The notes beneath the pieces were generated by a model that saw only the letters and a list, made by a program, of their open reading frames with translations, did no database searches and had not been told where the DNA came from. A stretch of DNA of 64,000 nt, taken from NCBI RefSeq assembly GCF_000247695.1, contig NW_004624782.1:13399567-13463566 (forward strand), read 5' to 3'. The DNA is from Heterocephalus glaber. Its lineage: Eukaryota > Chordata > Mammalia > Rodentia > Bathyergidae. The position numbers and the translations under genes were made by a program. Position 1 is the stretch's first letter. Each line of letters starts with the position of its first letter. Shown here piece by piece: positions 22,030-33,522 of the stretch.

Positions 22030-24350
22030 GGTTCAAACTCTTCCCCTGCCCTTCATCATGTGAACCTCACCTCCTGTGCAAACAGGACAGCCTGTGGGAT
22101 CTGGCGTCAGCAGGGTCTGGGACTTCTTATCTTGCCCCTCCCTCAAAGGTCACAGGTGGCAAGGTGGGGTCTACATGGGCCAAGTGCCAAATGCCGCTCA
22201 GGAGGGGCTGATAGACTTGAGCAAACTCACCCGCCAAAGGGCCAGAAACCTTGGGTGAACGAAGTAGCCAGTCAGCTCGGGGGTACAGTCTGAGGGGCTT
22301 GTGGAAGGTTCCCCTGCCCTAAGTGTTCTGTGGGCACTCTCTCTGGATTCTGCAGCTGCCAGGATAAACTGCCCTCTCCAGGCATTTGAAATGCACATTC
22401 TCCCAGAGAGGGAACAAACTCCTGACACCCCACACTGAGCAGTGCTACCATGCCTGACGATTTTCTTCTCTCCTGTCCCTGATATTTTATTATAACAAAA
22501 ATGCAAACATATGGTAATTTGCAGAATTGTGTAGTGAAAACCCACATGACCACCATATAGCATCTACCGAGATGGGTGCTTGGCTATGCTGCCTCCACCA
22601 TGCAGCCAGCTACCCCCACAGTCTGCTAGGCCCTTTCAAATATCTCCTCTCTGAAAAGGGTGGCTGGTGCAGTCAGTCCCCTGGGGACCTGAGGGTGCAG
22701 AGCTTCTTTCTTGGTGATTGTTGGGCTTGGGTCCCGGTGACGCCCGCTCGGGACAGTGGTTCCTTTGTTTGGGTCTGAAGCCCCCACTGTGCTGTCGTAG
22801 ATTTCTGCTCTTTTTAGCCCTTCTCTTCCAGGACTGACTCAAGTCCTTATAGGTGACCTCAGTCCTGTGCCTGACGCCTCTAGCATGGGCTTCCTGGCTC
22901 ACTGGCTCAGCAGGGCTCTCCCTTGAGAGAAGGGTAGAGCCAGGGAGGGAGTAGGCAGCAGGCTCTAAAAGACAGGGCCTGGGCACAGAGGACTCCACCC
23001 CTGCCCACAGGCTCACCATCTGGGGCTGAGGTGTAGTCCCAGATAGCAAAGCGAGTCCTGCCCCGTGGAGCCAGAAGAGGGAGGACACCTGAGTGGCGAG
23101 ATTCCGGGAGTGGAGCTGAGCCGTGGCACCTGACACCCACCAGTGATGCCTGCGTGGCCCCCTCCTCCCTGCTTTGCTTCCTCCAAGTTCGAGATGAGCA
23201 TATCCTGGTGCTGTAACTTCCATGATACATCAGGGACCCTCAGGACAGAGGCAGCACACATGCCCCAGCTTCATGCCCTGCCTGCCTGGAGTCCAGAGTC
23301 TCCTCGCTGCCTGCAGACTGGTCCTCAGGTCCCCACACAAGTCCCAGTCTTCTTATCTAAGTGTCAGGGAGGTTCCTGCCTTGGAAGGGACCTCAGGGCT
23401 GCTCTCCTGTCCTCCCAGGGATGAGGAAGGCCACCATCCAGCCACTGCACGTGCCTCTGGGGTTTCCTCTGAGGAAGTGACTGAGGAGCCAGGAGAAAGA
23501 GGGAGAAGGCGGTGGACATCAGCCTCCACCCCGTCAGCTCCTGTTGATCTGCTTTCTATTCAGCCCACACGCCGAGTAGGGCCTACCTGCCCCCCAAATC
23601 TAGATGAGTTTGGCTTAAACCTCACCACATCCCAGTCCCTACAGGTGATGAAGGGCCAAACCCTTCCAAAGTTTCTACTGCTGCAGAGTGACTAGCATCT
23701 GACGTCTTCTCACGGTCTTCCCTTTGGTAAAAGCCCCACTCGACATACGCTGATCCCACCTGAGAGGCCGGAGATGCCCGCAGCTGCCCAGCCGCTTTCC
23801 CCCAGGCCAGTGGACAAGGGAGTGTGTCGTGTGCAAGAAGTAGTGAGGCCTGGGGCAACAGGGGAGGCTGCGCTCGAAGCTGGGAGGCCTCTGCTCAGGG
23901 CCCTTCAGGGAGAGATCACACTGAAGTAACGGAGAGAAGCAGAGCAGCCCAGGTGGAGGGAACAAGTTCCAAAGCCTTGAGCCGGAAGTGTGTTTGCTGA
24001 ACTTGGAAACACAAGGAAGGCAGGACGCTGGTGGTAAGCGAGAGAAGCCAGCAGAGGGGGCGTCTGGGAGCTGCCAGTGGCAGACGGTGGGGGCCTGAGG
24101 CTGAGGCTGGGAGCTGGGCCACTCTTCTGCGAGGGAGAAGGCAGAGATGGTGTGAGCCGGAGGATGGACCGCATTTGCGTGTCCGGAGGATTGCAGTCTG
24201 GATTTTGGTACGGGGAGAATGGACTTGGACAGGGGTAGGGGTGGGAGGGGCGGCTGTGGCAGGCATGGGGTGAACCTTCTCCCATGTCACTGGCCCTGAA
24301 AGGCCCTGAAAGCAGAGTTGCCGTCCCAAAGTCTTGGTACCAATTTAAAG
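22030..24350. other. Unique intergenic DNA without recognised element
   Basis: No clear SINE, LINE or exon is visible, which is unusual for this window. The longest open frame is 195 codons on the minus strand (22636-23223), a basic, Ser/Pro-rich translation with no motif I know. Confidence 0.6.
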
Positions 24351-24359
24351 CCCACAATG

Positions 24360-25430
24360 AGGATCTGCCTCTTCACCCTGTCAAAAGACAAAATTACAAC
24401 AAGTATAGTTTATTTCTTTTTGGTTTTTTTGGTATCAGGGATTGAACTTGGGACCTTGAGCTTGCAAGGCAGGCAGCAGAACCACTGAGCTAAATCCCTG
24501 GCCAGCAACAAGTATAGTTTAAAGATCTTAACTGGCTTTTGTTCACAATTCTAGAATTAGGCAGCATGTCATTCCATAAAACAATGAGCTGAGCCAAGGA
24601 GATTGTTTTTAAAGACAGAAAAGGGAAAGCAGAAACAGAAAAATGTGGATGGGTCATTTTGTCACCAGAAGGGGACTGAGGAGGTCCCCAAAGAGGAGAT
24701 GAAGGCCTCGGCTCACCCCCTCAGGGCCAGTTGGTTTTTAGCTCAGTTCTGGTTTCCCTGTCTCTGGAGAAATCCTCCCAGCTCCAGGAGTAATTTGCTT
24801 CCTGTGATTGTCCTCATGGCCTGGGTCCCATGAGGTGGTAACAGCTCCTGCTGGGGAGGTGACCCCATGGGTGATCCCCAAGGCTCTGCTCTCCTGGAAT
24901 CCAAGGTGACTATAGGTTTGAAGACTTCTGCCCATGGCCCCAGGGCTGTCTAGAGCTGGGTGCCTAGACTCTGGCAATTGAGACTCCCCAAAAATTACTT
25001 TGGTTACTCTTAGCTTGGTGTTCTCAGTCGTGAAGGAAGCGAGATAGATCAGGTAAATTTAGGGCTAAAAAACCTTGCAATACAGAAAGTCCCCGGGTAA
25101 TCATGCAGAGCAGAGCAGGAATCTGTCCCAGAGTTTTAAGGTAATAGGGGAAGCAAAAAATTGAGTTTCCTTCTCTCCTTTCTACCTCAATTTCAAAGTT
25201 ATTTTCTTTATAAAGATTAAAACAGAGGGGACTTCCTTATTTTGCCAAATAAAACTAGCCCATATGAGAATTTAGCTGTTCCTCTCCTGATTTCTCAGAA
25301 GGTCAGATAAATATTTAGCTTTGGCTTGGTGACCTGGAACTGTAGTGTGAGTGACTATCTTGGTTTAGTCTACTAGATCTAGTGCAGGAGCTCAGTCCAA
25401 ACCCATAGCCTGCAAATTGTATTTCACAAC
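24360..25430. repeat. LTR-like ancient repeat, copy 2
   Basis: The first 250 bases match the order of phrases at 14800-15075 (AAAGACAAAATTACAA, TTTAAAGATCTTAACTGGCT, CACAATTCTAGAATTAGGCA, CATTCCATAAAACAATGAG). The rest, up to about 25430, reads like one long degraded ERVL-type LTR with AATAAAACTAG near 25248. The right limit is a guess. Confidence 0.45.
24411..24504 (-). repeat. ID-type SINE nested in LTR-like repeat
   Basis: Target duplication AACAAGTATAGTTTA at 24396-24410 and 24507-24521. Confidence 0.93.
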
Positions 25431-25477
25431 CCTCACCAAGGATGTTTCAAAATTTATTTCTAGACAATGGAAGCGGG

Positions 25478-25552
25478 AGGGGGATGCAGCTCAGTGGTAC
25501 TGCACCTGCCTGGCAACTGCAAGGTTCTGAGTTCGATCCCTGCTACCAAAAA
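25478..25552 (+). repeat. ID-type SINE
   Basis: GGGATGCAGCTCAGTGGTAC to CGATCCCTGCTACC plus A-rich tail. Confidence 0.88.
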
Positions 25553-25699
25553 AAACAAAACAAGAAAAAAAAATGGAAGCTCTGTATCCTGTTTAGGAAA
25601 AACACAAAACAAAACAAAACTCCACTTCCTCATTTGCATATTGGGCCTCCCCGGAAGATTTTATTGGGACAGAGTCACCCCAAAACAATTTTTTTCTGA

Positions 25700-25787
25700 C
25701 TTTTTTTTTTTTTGGTATGGGGAATCAAACTCAGGACCTTGTGCTTGCGAGACAGGCACCAGAACCACTGAGCTAAATCCCCGCCCC
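25700..25787 (-). repeat. ID-type SINE
   Basis: Target duplication CTGACTTTTT on both sides; body has GGTATGGGGAATCAAACTCA. Confidence 0.9.
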
Positions 25788-25796
25788 TGACTTTTT

Positions 25797-25938
25797 CTTT
25801 GAGACAAGGTCTTCTATGTAATTCAGGCTGGTCTTGAACTCACTATGTGGCCCAGGCTGGCCTCAAACTTGCAGTGATCCTCCTGCCTCAGCCTCTCGAG
25901 TGCTGGGATCACAGGTGTGTGTCACCATGCCCAGTTCT
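25797..25938 (-). repeat. B1 SINE with internal duplication
   Basis: Contains both TTCAGGCTGGTCTTGAACTC and GCCCAGGCTGGCCTCAAACT, the duplicated right part. Confidence 0.88.
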
Positions 25939-26019
25939 CCCCAAAACAAATTTGAGCAGTGCTTTTCTGTTCATTCTTAACTGTTTCAATGAATAAAAGA
26001 CAGTCTTGCAAGCACAAGC

Positions 26020-26420
26020 GCCTTCACTAAGTTGTCTGGGGGCCCCTCCCCCCGCTGGCTCCTGTCTCCACGGCTTCCCAGTTCAGCCCCTACAGTAGCC
26101 TCATCTTCCACCCTAAAAATGCTCCCCTCCTCTGCCCACCTGGCAGCTTCCAGTCCGTGCAGAGACTCTCAGCCCCATCTGGTGCCAACCTCATATCACA
26201 AAGGCCAAGATGGCCCTCCCAGCCCCTCCCCTCCAAGTGGAATTTGTCATTCCTTCCCGGCTCCCTGGCTGTGCTTCCTCTATTGCTCTATTAAGGCTCT
26301 AATCACCCTGCACTGTAATTTATCTGTTTACAGAGAAGCCTTCTCTACTAGGAGAGCTCATTCTGAGGCAGGCCCAGTGTGATTCACCTCTGAGTTCCCA
26401 CCTGGAGTCACACCTGGCCC
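26020..26420 (+). repeat. L2-like remnant
   Basis: ATTGCTCTATTAAGGCTCTA, TAATTTATCTGTTTACAGAG and GGCAGGCCCAGTG-like text resemble the L2 3' region. Confidence 0.4.
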
Positions 26421-26675
26421 CAGGAAAAGATCGTCCTATGAATCACTGGAGGCAGCCCTGTGGGTATCGGCTGCACAGAGTCTTCTGTTAAATGATCCTC
26501 CTGGTTCTTTTCTCACGTTTGTGTCTGTTCTTGCAGGGTTTGTATTTGGCTTTTCTTTAGTTTCTTATTTATAAATAATTCCTTCTTATGAATTGGGAAA
26601 ATACTGGACATAAAGTCAGAATTCTGAGTTGAAATCCTTGATCTAGCCCACACTCATTAGCTGGAGTATGTTTCT

Positions 26676-26677
26676 GC

Positions 26678-26714
<37 letters not shown>
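26676..26714. repeat. GA microsatellite
   Basis: About 19 GA units in a row. Confidence 0.97.
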
Positions 26715-26717
<3 letters not shown>

Positions 26718-27510
26718 CATCCTACTTCTTTCAAAGCTCTTTGTCCAAAGCTGTCCGGCTGGAAGTGACCAGGGTCAGCTCTGGGGGCAGGCGAGCTACT
26801 GCAAGGCCCAGGCTCCAGACCAGAGCAGGGTGGGCAGGTACATGGCTAATTACTTTTAAAGTTGGGAACCCTAGCGAAGGAGCATTGCAACAGGGCCTGG
26901 AGCTGGGGTTACAGGTCCCCAGTGGGTGTGTGCTTGCTGTGTGGAAAGGCATGCTAATCATTCGAGGAGAGGAGTGTCCCTATTGCAGGGTTATCAGCCC
27001 TGAATTTACCCAGTCTGCCTCATCCCTTCCAGGCCAAGGCACCAAGAGTAAATAAAGGATTGTCGGGACTGGAAAAGACTCCGGAAGCCAACTTTACAAT
27101 GTCCAGTCCCAGATGGCCTCTGCCCCCGGCGCCTTGACGTAAAGTTGCCCTGAACTCCAGGAGGAACGGGACCTGGTTCCCAGCCCACAGAGGGAGCAGC
27201 TCCCCCGACAGAAACTGGGCAGCCCCAGCTCAGCGTGGAAGTGTCCTTCAGCTGAGGAGGCCTCTGGAGCCCAGAAGCCAGGCCTCGGCACTGTTCCACC
27301 TGCCTGGCCACCTCAGCGGGCTGCACCAGGCCAGCCCTCCAAGCTGCACGAGCCGGAGCACTTCCCAGTTCCTCCTCACCTCCCAGCTCCGCCTGTGTCC
27401 CCCGCCGTGTCCTGAGATGTCTCCGTGGGGGAGTCCTACCTCACAGGGTGACGTGAAGGCCTATCTCCCTTCTGAGGACTCCTCCGGGCTGCGCCCTGAC
27501 AGCATCAAAA
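26715..27510. other. Unique intergenic DNA
   Basis: GC-moderate, no repeat or exon recognised. Confidence 0.5.
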
Positions 27511-27516
27511 TTTAAG

Positions 27517-27715
27517 TTCAGGCTAGGCACAGGCCTGGTCTCAGCCCTCTGGGAGGCTAAGATAGAAGGATCACAGTTTCCATCCCAGCCTTGGCAATTT
27601 AGCAATATCCTGAGACCCCGTCTCAAAATGAAAAATAAGAACAAAGAGGGCCTTGGAATGTACTCAGTGAGAAGACCCTGGTTTCCATTCCTAGCACCAC
27701 ACATACCACAAAACA
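27517..27715 (+). repeat. B1-dID SINE
   Basis: B1 half to GAGACCCCGTCTCAAAATGA, then a worn dID half (GGCCTTGGAATGTACTCAGT to CCTAGCACC). Confidence 0.8.
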
Positions 27716-27806
27716 GAATGACACATCATGAAGAAACATGAGCCTTTATAAAGCCTCCCCCTAGTTCTTCCCCGATCTGTGACCTACTCAGCTTCAGTTT
27801 GTTCTT

Positions 27807-27866
27807 TAGGTACCAGGGATCGAACTCAGGTCCTTGCACTTGCAAAGCAGGTGAATCCCCAGCCCT
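27807..27866 (-). repeat. Truncated ID-type SINE
   Basis: GGTACCAGGGATCGAACTCA, but the A-box half is mostly deleted (GCAGGTGAATCCCCAGCCC). Target duplication AGCTTCAG(T/C)TT lies on both sides within a MIR. Confidence 0.85.
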
Positions 27867-27869
27867 TAG

Positions 27870-27960
27870 CTTCAGCTTTTTCATCTGTAAACTGGGGATG
27901 ATACAACAGCCTGGCGCAGGTCTGGCGCACGTCTGGCGCACGGTAGGTACCAAGTAGTGT
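27870..27960 (+). repeat. MIR SINE with 11-bp triplication
   Basis: CATCTGTAAACTGGGGATGA is MIR core. After it the MIR phrase GCCTGGCAC has grown into three 11-bp units (CTGGCGCAGGT, CTGGCGCACGT, CTGGCGCACGG; 27911-27943). Confidence 0.8.
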
Positions 27961-28116
27961 TTATCTCTCCTTTCAGATTTTCACAAAATGTGGTCTTTCC
28001 TCTTAGTGTCCTTAGCCACTAGCTACATTAGAGTTTAGCTTGATTGAATTCAGATACTACAGATTTTGTCAAGTGGATCATAAAACCTGAAAAATAATCC
28101 TGTGCATCCATATACT

Positions 28117-28203
28117 TTTTTTTTTTTTTTGGTACTGGGGATCAAACTCAGGACCTTGCACTTGCACAGCAGGCAGCAGAACCACTGAGCTAAATTCCCG
28201 GCT
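28117..28203 (-). repeat. ID-type SINE
   Basis: Target duplication ATATACTT; head worn to CTAAATTCCCGGCTC. Confidence 0.92.
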
Positions 28204-28398
28204 CTATATATACTTTAATAACCAAGAGAATTTTAGAAAATTTTACTCTCTTTGTAAAAGCTACCCTTTAGCCCAGAATGTGGGTAATTTTACAAGTGTA
28301 TTTTCTGAAAACTTAATAAAATAAACTCATTTTATTAGTGGCAAAAATTAAAATCTTGTGTAAGTTGGTCTGTATATCTGAAATGAAAGTCATTTGTG

Positions 28399-28590
28399 AG
28401 CTGGGCATGGTGGTACATGCCTGTGATCCCAGCACTCTGGGAGGCTGAAGCAGGAGGGCTGCAAGTCTGAGCCTGGGCCACTTGGTGACTTAGTGAGACC
28501 CTGTCTCAAAATAAAAAATCCAGAAAGGGCTGGGGATGTTGCTCAGGGTGATAAGCCCTGGGTTTAATCTCCAGTGTAGCAAATGAATCA
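28399..28590 (+). repeat. B1-dID SINE
   Basis: Both monomers clear: GAGCTGGGCATGGTGGTACA to CTGTCTCAAAATAAAAAAT, then GGGCTGGGGATGTTGCTCAG to AATCTCCAGTG. From 28600 to 29600 I see no element. Confidence 0.9.
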
Positions 28591-29609
28591 AATCAAATTA
28601 AATTAAAAAGAAAAGAAATATAATAATGTGCCAAGCAAATTCTTGGGATTGTAGAAGACTCACTGTGCTGGGAGCAACAGCATGTGGGAGACGTTTGAAC
28701 AGACAGAAGGGTCAGCAGCACCTACAGAGTGGGACACGTCTGGCATCTGCAGGAGGAGGGCATCAGAGCGGACGGGCCACGGGTACTGGAGGGCGCACTG
28801 CCTGGCGGTAGGCCCAGGACGGTGGCTGCAGGGATCTAGGTGGACGCTGTGTGGGAAAGTGTGGCAGGGCGGGCCTGGACTGCGTGACCAGCCAGGCGCC
28901 CTGAAGTCATTGGCACAGGGCGAGGCAGTGAAGGCAGAATGTGGGTGACAGGCAACCCCAGGTTGCAGCTCCAGGCAAAGAAGCGCCAACAGATGGGTCA
29001 GAAGCAGAGCGGAGCAGAACAGGGAATGTGGCAGCTCGGGAATGCGATGGCCAGCGTAAAACATTCTGAACAGTAAAGGGTAAGGTGGGTCCTGAAGCGG
29101 GGGTGCCGAGCCTGTCGCAGATGACATCAATCCTGGGTTTGGGTCGGAAGGAACAGAGTGTCGAGGGCCTCCCCTAAGTGGTGGTTTATACAAACCGCCC
29201 AAAACTTAATATGGGATCCATGGAAAGCAAAATCCAGCCCCGACTGAGCAGATTGCCCAGGAACTCGGATGAGGCCAGAGACGCAGATGTGACCCCGGCG
29301 CTCACAGGTCCTTCCCAGCCCTGACCCCAGCCCGGGTGCTTAGGCCTTCCCAGCTCACTCTCACTCCTCAGATATCACGCTTGCAGCTTCAGCGTCCACG
29401 GAAGCGGGTAACCGGGCCGGCCTCTGTTTATTCCCTGCTAGCAGCGAGATGGCCCTGGGTGAGGCTGGAGCCCCAGCTGGGTCAGACACTCCTGCAGAGA
29501 GGGCGAGGGGAGAGAGGAACAGCAGGCCTCTAGGATGCTCTTGTTGAGGATCTGAACATTTGGTGTGACTGACAGGCTCGATAAGGAATTCATTCTGTGG
29601 AGGAAGGAC

Positions 29610-29710
29610 TTCCGAGACGTCAGACCTGGGTTTGTTGTCTGCTGCAGCACTAGCTAGTTGTGTGATTTTGGATGCTGTTCACTCACTTTCTCAGTCTGCC
29701 CAGGATTAGA
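29610..29710 (+). repeat. MIR fragment
   Basis: CAGACCTGGGTTTG, ACTAGCTAGTTGTGTGATTT and CTTTCTCAGTCTG in MIR order. From 29720 to 30470 no element is recognised. Confidence 0.7.
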
Positions 29711-30477
29711 GTTCAGTGCTGAAACCAGGACAGTCCCATGCTGAATGCGATGGTGTCTCCCCAGATGACCGCTCTGTGCCTCAGCTCCACATATCAAATA
29801 CACAGCACCCTGCTGCTGCTCACTTGCCTTGGCCTCGGGCCTGCTCCTCTGCTCCCACCACCTGGGGTCGTGCTATTCAGAGGACTCAGGGCCGAGGGCA
29901 TCAGTTCTGGGCCGGCAGAAGCTCGGGGCTGACCACAGGCTCCTTTGCTGAAGCACAGAGCTGATTTTCACCAGCATTCCCTCTGGAGGCCTCTGATCTG
30001 GCTCACACAGGAGCCTGGACCACAGATCGTGACCCTCGTCTTTCAATCACCTCCCCAACCTTTCTGGGCCTCCCCTCTGTCACCAGGAGAGCATGGCAAG
30101 GCCCAGGCCGGGCTCTGTGGGGCGGGGAGGTGGAGCTGGGTGTGTGTGGACAAAGACAGCTGGAACCCTGAGTCCCAGGAGTCTAGTCACATGACAGCGA
30201 AGAAGCGAGGACTAGGCCTGGGCCAGAAGGGGGCGTGAGTGACCGTGACCGGCAGAGGGCCAAGGTCTCCCTGAAAGATGGCCTCCTCCACCCCTCTGTG
30301 GGTTCCCTTCTTGCCCGAGGCTGGTGGCTGCCACATTCTGCCCATCGCCAGGTTTGTGGTTCCTTGGCTATGGGCAAGGAGTGTGTGGAAGCTGCCTCTG
30401 AGGAGGCAGTGAGGTCTGTACAGGCAAGGAGGAGGGGATGAATTTAGCCATTGTAAACTTGGCCACCCACAGTTCCT

Positions 30478-31030
30478 CAAAAAGTGAAACAGGCTTGCCA
30501 TATGACTCCACAGTTCTGCCCTAGTTATGCTGCCAAGCTAAACATATGCCCATCTAAAAGCTCACGCATGCATGTTGCTAGCTGCATTTCTCGCAATTGC
30601 CAAAAAGTGAAAACCACTCACATGTCTGTCAAATGAAAATAAGGAAAGTGCAGTACATCACACAATAGACTATTATTTGGCTATAAAAAGGAATGAAGAA
30701 CTGGGAAAGAGGCAATGAAATACTGACAGGAGCAACAGCATGAATGAATTTTAAAAACATGGTGGCTGGGCATGGCGGTCCATACATGCAATCCTAGCAC
30801 TTGGGAGCCTGAGGCAGGAGGATCACTGTGAGTTCAATACCAGCCCGGGCTACGTAGTGAGACCCTGTCTCAAAACAACAACAAAAAACAAAAAAACAAC
30901 AATAACAAAAAACATTGTAGTGTATGAAAAGATCATCACATAGGATCGCATACTGTATGATTCCATTCTAGGAAATACTGGACCAGCAAATCCATAGGGA
31001 CGCAAAGTAAGTGAGTGAGTATGTGGTGGA
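30478..31030 (+). repeat. L1 fragment with B1 insertion
   Basis: TTGCCATATGACTCCACAGT, GACTATTATTTGGCTATAAA, and after the B1 copy GCATACTGTATGATTCCATT and GGCAAATCCATAGG-like text are the end of L1 ORF2 and start of the 3' UTR. No usable frame. Confidence 0.85.
30766..30905 (+). repeat. B1 SINE nested in L1
   Basis: GGCTGGGCATGGCGGTCCAT to GAGACCCTGTCTCAAAACAA with an AAC-rich tail. Confidence 0.88.
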
Positions 31031-31748
31031 GGTAGGAGGCGTGGGAAGGAGTGGCCACTACTGGGCTTGGGGTTCTTCTGGGGAGTGACAGAAATGTCTT
31101 GAAATGCTCAGCTCAAAGGGCTGCCTCTTCCCACGCTAGGCGGGTGGAGGTTCTCAGATGCCTCAGCCCAGACCTCGGGATCCGGGCTCTGAGCTGCAGC
31201 TTCAATGTGGACTGGGAGACAGGTGGGGGCGGGCTCTGGGGCCAGCAGCAAACGCTTTGTGCAGACTCTCAAGCGCGTCTCCAGCCCTCACACCTCTGCT
31301 CTGGGCTCGGTATCATCCAGACCTTCCCGGAGCACCCAGAACAGTGGCCTCCAGGTTGGCAAACACCTGTCCTCTGGAGCGGCTGCCCTGCTGGAAAAGC
31401 CTGCTTCCTGCCCGCCTGTCTGCGTTCTTCCCAAATAAACTGAGCAGATTTATCCAAGAAGCCCTCTTAAGAACTCTACACCACAGGGATGGTACCTACA
31501 GGTGTGTGACCAGCGGAGCTTGGGCTGTTGTGGCCAGGGCTCCAGACACAGGCCTGACATTGCGTGGTTATGTGTCTGCCAAGTGAATGCTACGTGAGCA
31601 AGGCCTGTGTCTGACGCCGGATCCTGCTGCCTAGCCCATGCCTCAACATAGCAGATACTCAGTAAATACTGCTTGGATTTGCAGTTTTACTGACAAAACC
31701 AACACAGTTTTATGGGTAGCCAAGTTGCAAACACAGTTTAGGATTGAC

Positions 31749-31801
31749 GTGCATGCGTGCATGCGTGCGTGCGTACGTGCGTGCGTGCGTGTGTGTGTGT
31801 G
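31749..31801. repeat. GTGC/GT simple repeat
   Basis: GCATGCGTGC units grading into GTGTGT. Confidence 0.9.
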
Positions 31802-31960
31802 ACTAGGGACTGAATTCAAAGCCTTCTCAGTAAGCTTTGTTTTTTGAGACAGGGCCTCACTACACTGCTAAGTTGCCTGGGCTGGGATCAAACTTGCAAT
31901 CCTCCTGCCTCAGCCTCCCAGAGTGTTGGGATTATAGTTGTGCACCACCATGCCTGCCTT
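31802..31960 (-). repeat. B1-dID SINE
   Basis: Short dID part (GACTAGGGACTGAATTCAAA) then B1 from TTTTGAGACAGGGCCTCACT to CACCACCATGCCTGCC. Confidence 0.8.
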
Positions 31961-31969
31961 GACAGTGTA

Positions 31970-32058
31970 AAATTTTTGGGGGGGGGTACTGGGGATCAAA
32001 CTCGTGACCTTGCGCTTGTGAGGCAGGCACCGGAACCACTGAGCTAAATCCCCGGCCC
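31970..32058 (-). repeat. ID-type SINE
   Basis: The tail is a G-run; target duplication ACAGTGTAAA(A)TTTTT on both sides. From 32060 to 32670 nothing else is recognised. Confidence 0.92.
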
Positions 32059-32676
32059 TACAGTGTAAATTTTTCTGCAGCAAGTGAGGAGACCCACTTG
32101 AAAGTACCCCAGGTTCTTCTCAGAGCCTAACCCACCAACTGCAGCTCCATTCCGTGGCATCCTCAGGGATTCCAACTCCCCAGACACAGTCAAGCACAAG
32201 CACACAGACGTGCAGGTGTGGATGCTCCCTCATTCATACACGCACTCCAACCCACACTGTTTGCTCCTCCTGATAGTTAGACGTTGAGTCTCACATTCCA
32301 CATGCTGTGTCAGCCAATGAACTTGGTTTGCCTGCCTGTTTCCCAAATCTGGGCCAATCCATCCCCATAGTTCCTGGTATTTCTTAGAATCAAGCCTAGA
32401 AGTGGAGCCATTCCTTAGGAGACCCTGGATGGACAGACAAGCATCACTTATTCCCTGAAGCCCTCCCCAAACACCCTTTCCCCCAACACAGGGAGAGCTC
32501 CATCTCTTCTTAGTCTCTGGAGAAGTAATGGAAGGTGTCCATGGGAAAATGTTTTAGCTGAGTCTTGATGGACAAATACAAGTGAGGCAGGATGAAGAGC
32601 ATTTGAATCTCAAGGGAGAAAGAGGCTATGCATGGCAGCACCTGGTAAGGTGCCAAGTCACTAGACTTTTGATGGA

Positions 32677-32893
32677 GGGACAGGGTGGATGGCTGGCTGG
32701 GTAAGTAGATGAGTGGATGGATGGGAGGATGGGTGAATGGGTGGGTGGGTGGATGGATGGATGGATGGATGGGTGAATGGATGGGTGGATGGATGGGTGG
32801 ATGCATGGATGGGTGGATGGGTGGATGAGTGGATCAATGGGTGGATGGATGGATAAATGGATGGGTGGATGGATGGATGGGTAGGAGGGTGGT
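32677..32893. repeat. Tetranucleotide array (GGAT/GGGT/GAAT)
   Basis: About 215 bases of imperfect 4-bp units (GATG, GGTG, GAGT). Antisense frames read as repeating His-Pro-Pro-Ile and are not genes. Confidence 0.95.
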
Positions 32894-33086
32894 TGAATAG
32901 GCATGTACAATGAGGAAGTCAGACAGTTAACTGGGGAGCTGTGATGTTGTCTGAATGTGATATGATGCAAGTGGAAAAGTTGAAGCTGGAGAGTTGGCTT
33001 TGGAGACACTTTATGAAGGACCATGTAGGTTAAATGAAGTAATTTACATTGATGATGTTGATCAACTATTCATTCAAAGATTTTGG

Positions 33087-33169
33087 CTTTTTTTTTGTAC
33101 TGGGGATCAAACTTGGGTCCTTGCGCTTTCAAGACAGGCAACGTAACCACTGAGCTAAATCCTCAGCCC
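33087..33169 (-). repeat. ID-type SINE (cluster, 1 of 4)
   Basis: Target duplication CATTCAAAGATTTT. Confidence 0.9.
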
Positions 33170-33227
33170 CCATTCAAAGATTTTAAAGCAAGAAGGTAAT
33201 GGGATCTGATTCATGTATTTTTTTAAA

Positions 33228-33317
33228 AAAAATTTTATTTTTGGTACTGGGGACCGAACTCATGACCTTGAGCTTGTGAGGCAGGTGTGGTGCCACTGAG
33301 CTAAATCCCCAGCCCCA
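33228..33317 (-). repeat. ID-type SINE (cluster, 2 of 4)
   Basis: TTTTGGTACTGGGGACCGAA to CTAAATCCCCAGCCCC, 6 bases from the next copy. Confidence 0.9.
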
Positions 33318-33322
33318 GATTC

Positions 33323-33415
33323 TTTTTTTTTTTTTTTTTTGGTACAGAAGATCGAACTTGGAACTTTGCACTTGCGAGGCAGGCAACAGCACCACTGAGC
33401 TAAATCCCTGGCCTC
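33323..33415 (-). repeat. ID-type SINE (cluster, 3 of 4)
   Basis: An 18-T run then GGTACAGAAGATCGAACTTG to CTAAATCCCTGGCC. CAGATTC on both sides is its target duplication. Confidence 0.9.
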
Positions 33416-33444
33416 TTCAGATTCATATTTTTAAAGATTACTCT

Positions 33445-33522
33445 GGGGCTGGGGATTTAGCTCAGTGGTGCTGTTGCCTGCCTCACAAGTGAAAGGTCCC
33501 GAGTTTGATCTCTGGTACCAAA
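33445..33522 (+). repeat. ID-type SINE (cluster, 4 of 4)
   Basis: GGGGCTGGGGATTTAGCTCA to ATCTCTGGTACC; opposite in direction to the three copies before it. Confidence 0.92.

Noticed and set aside
32510..33024. Frames rich in His, Pro and Ile, and a possible CRISPR-like array
   Set aside because: The sequence is an imperfect tetranucleotide microsatellite with no spacer structure.
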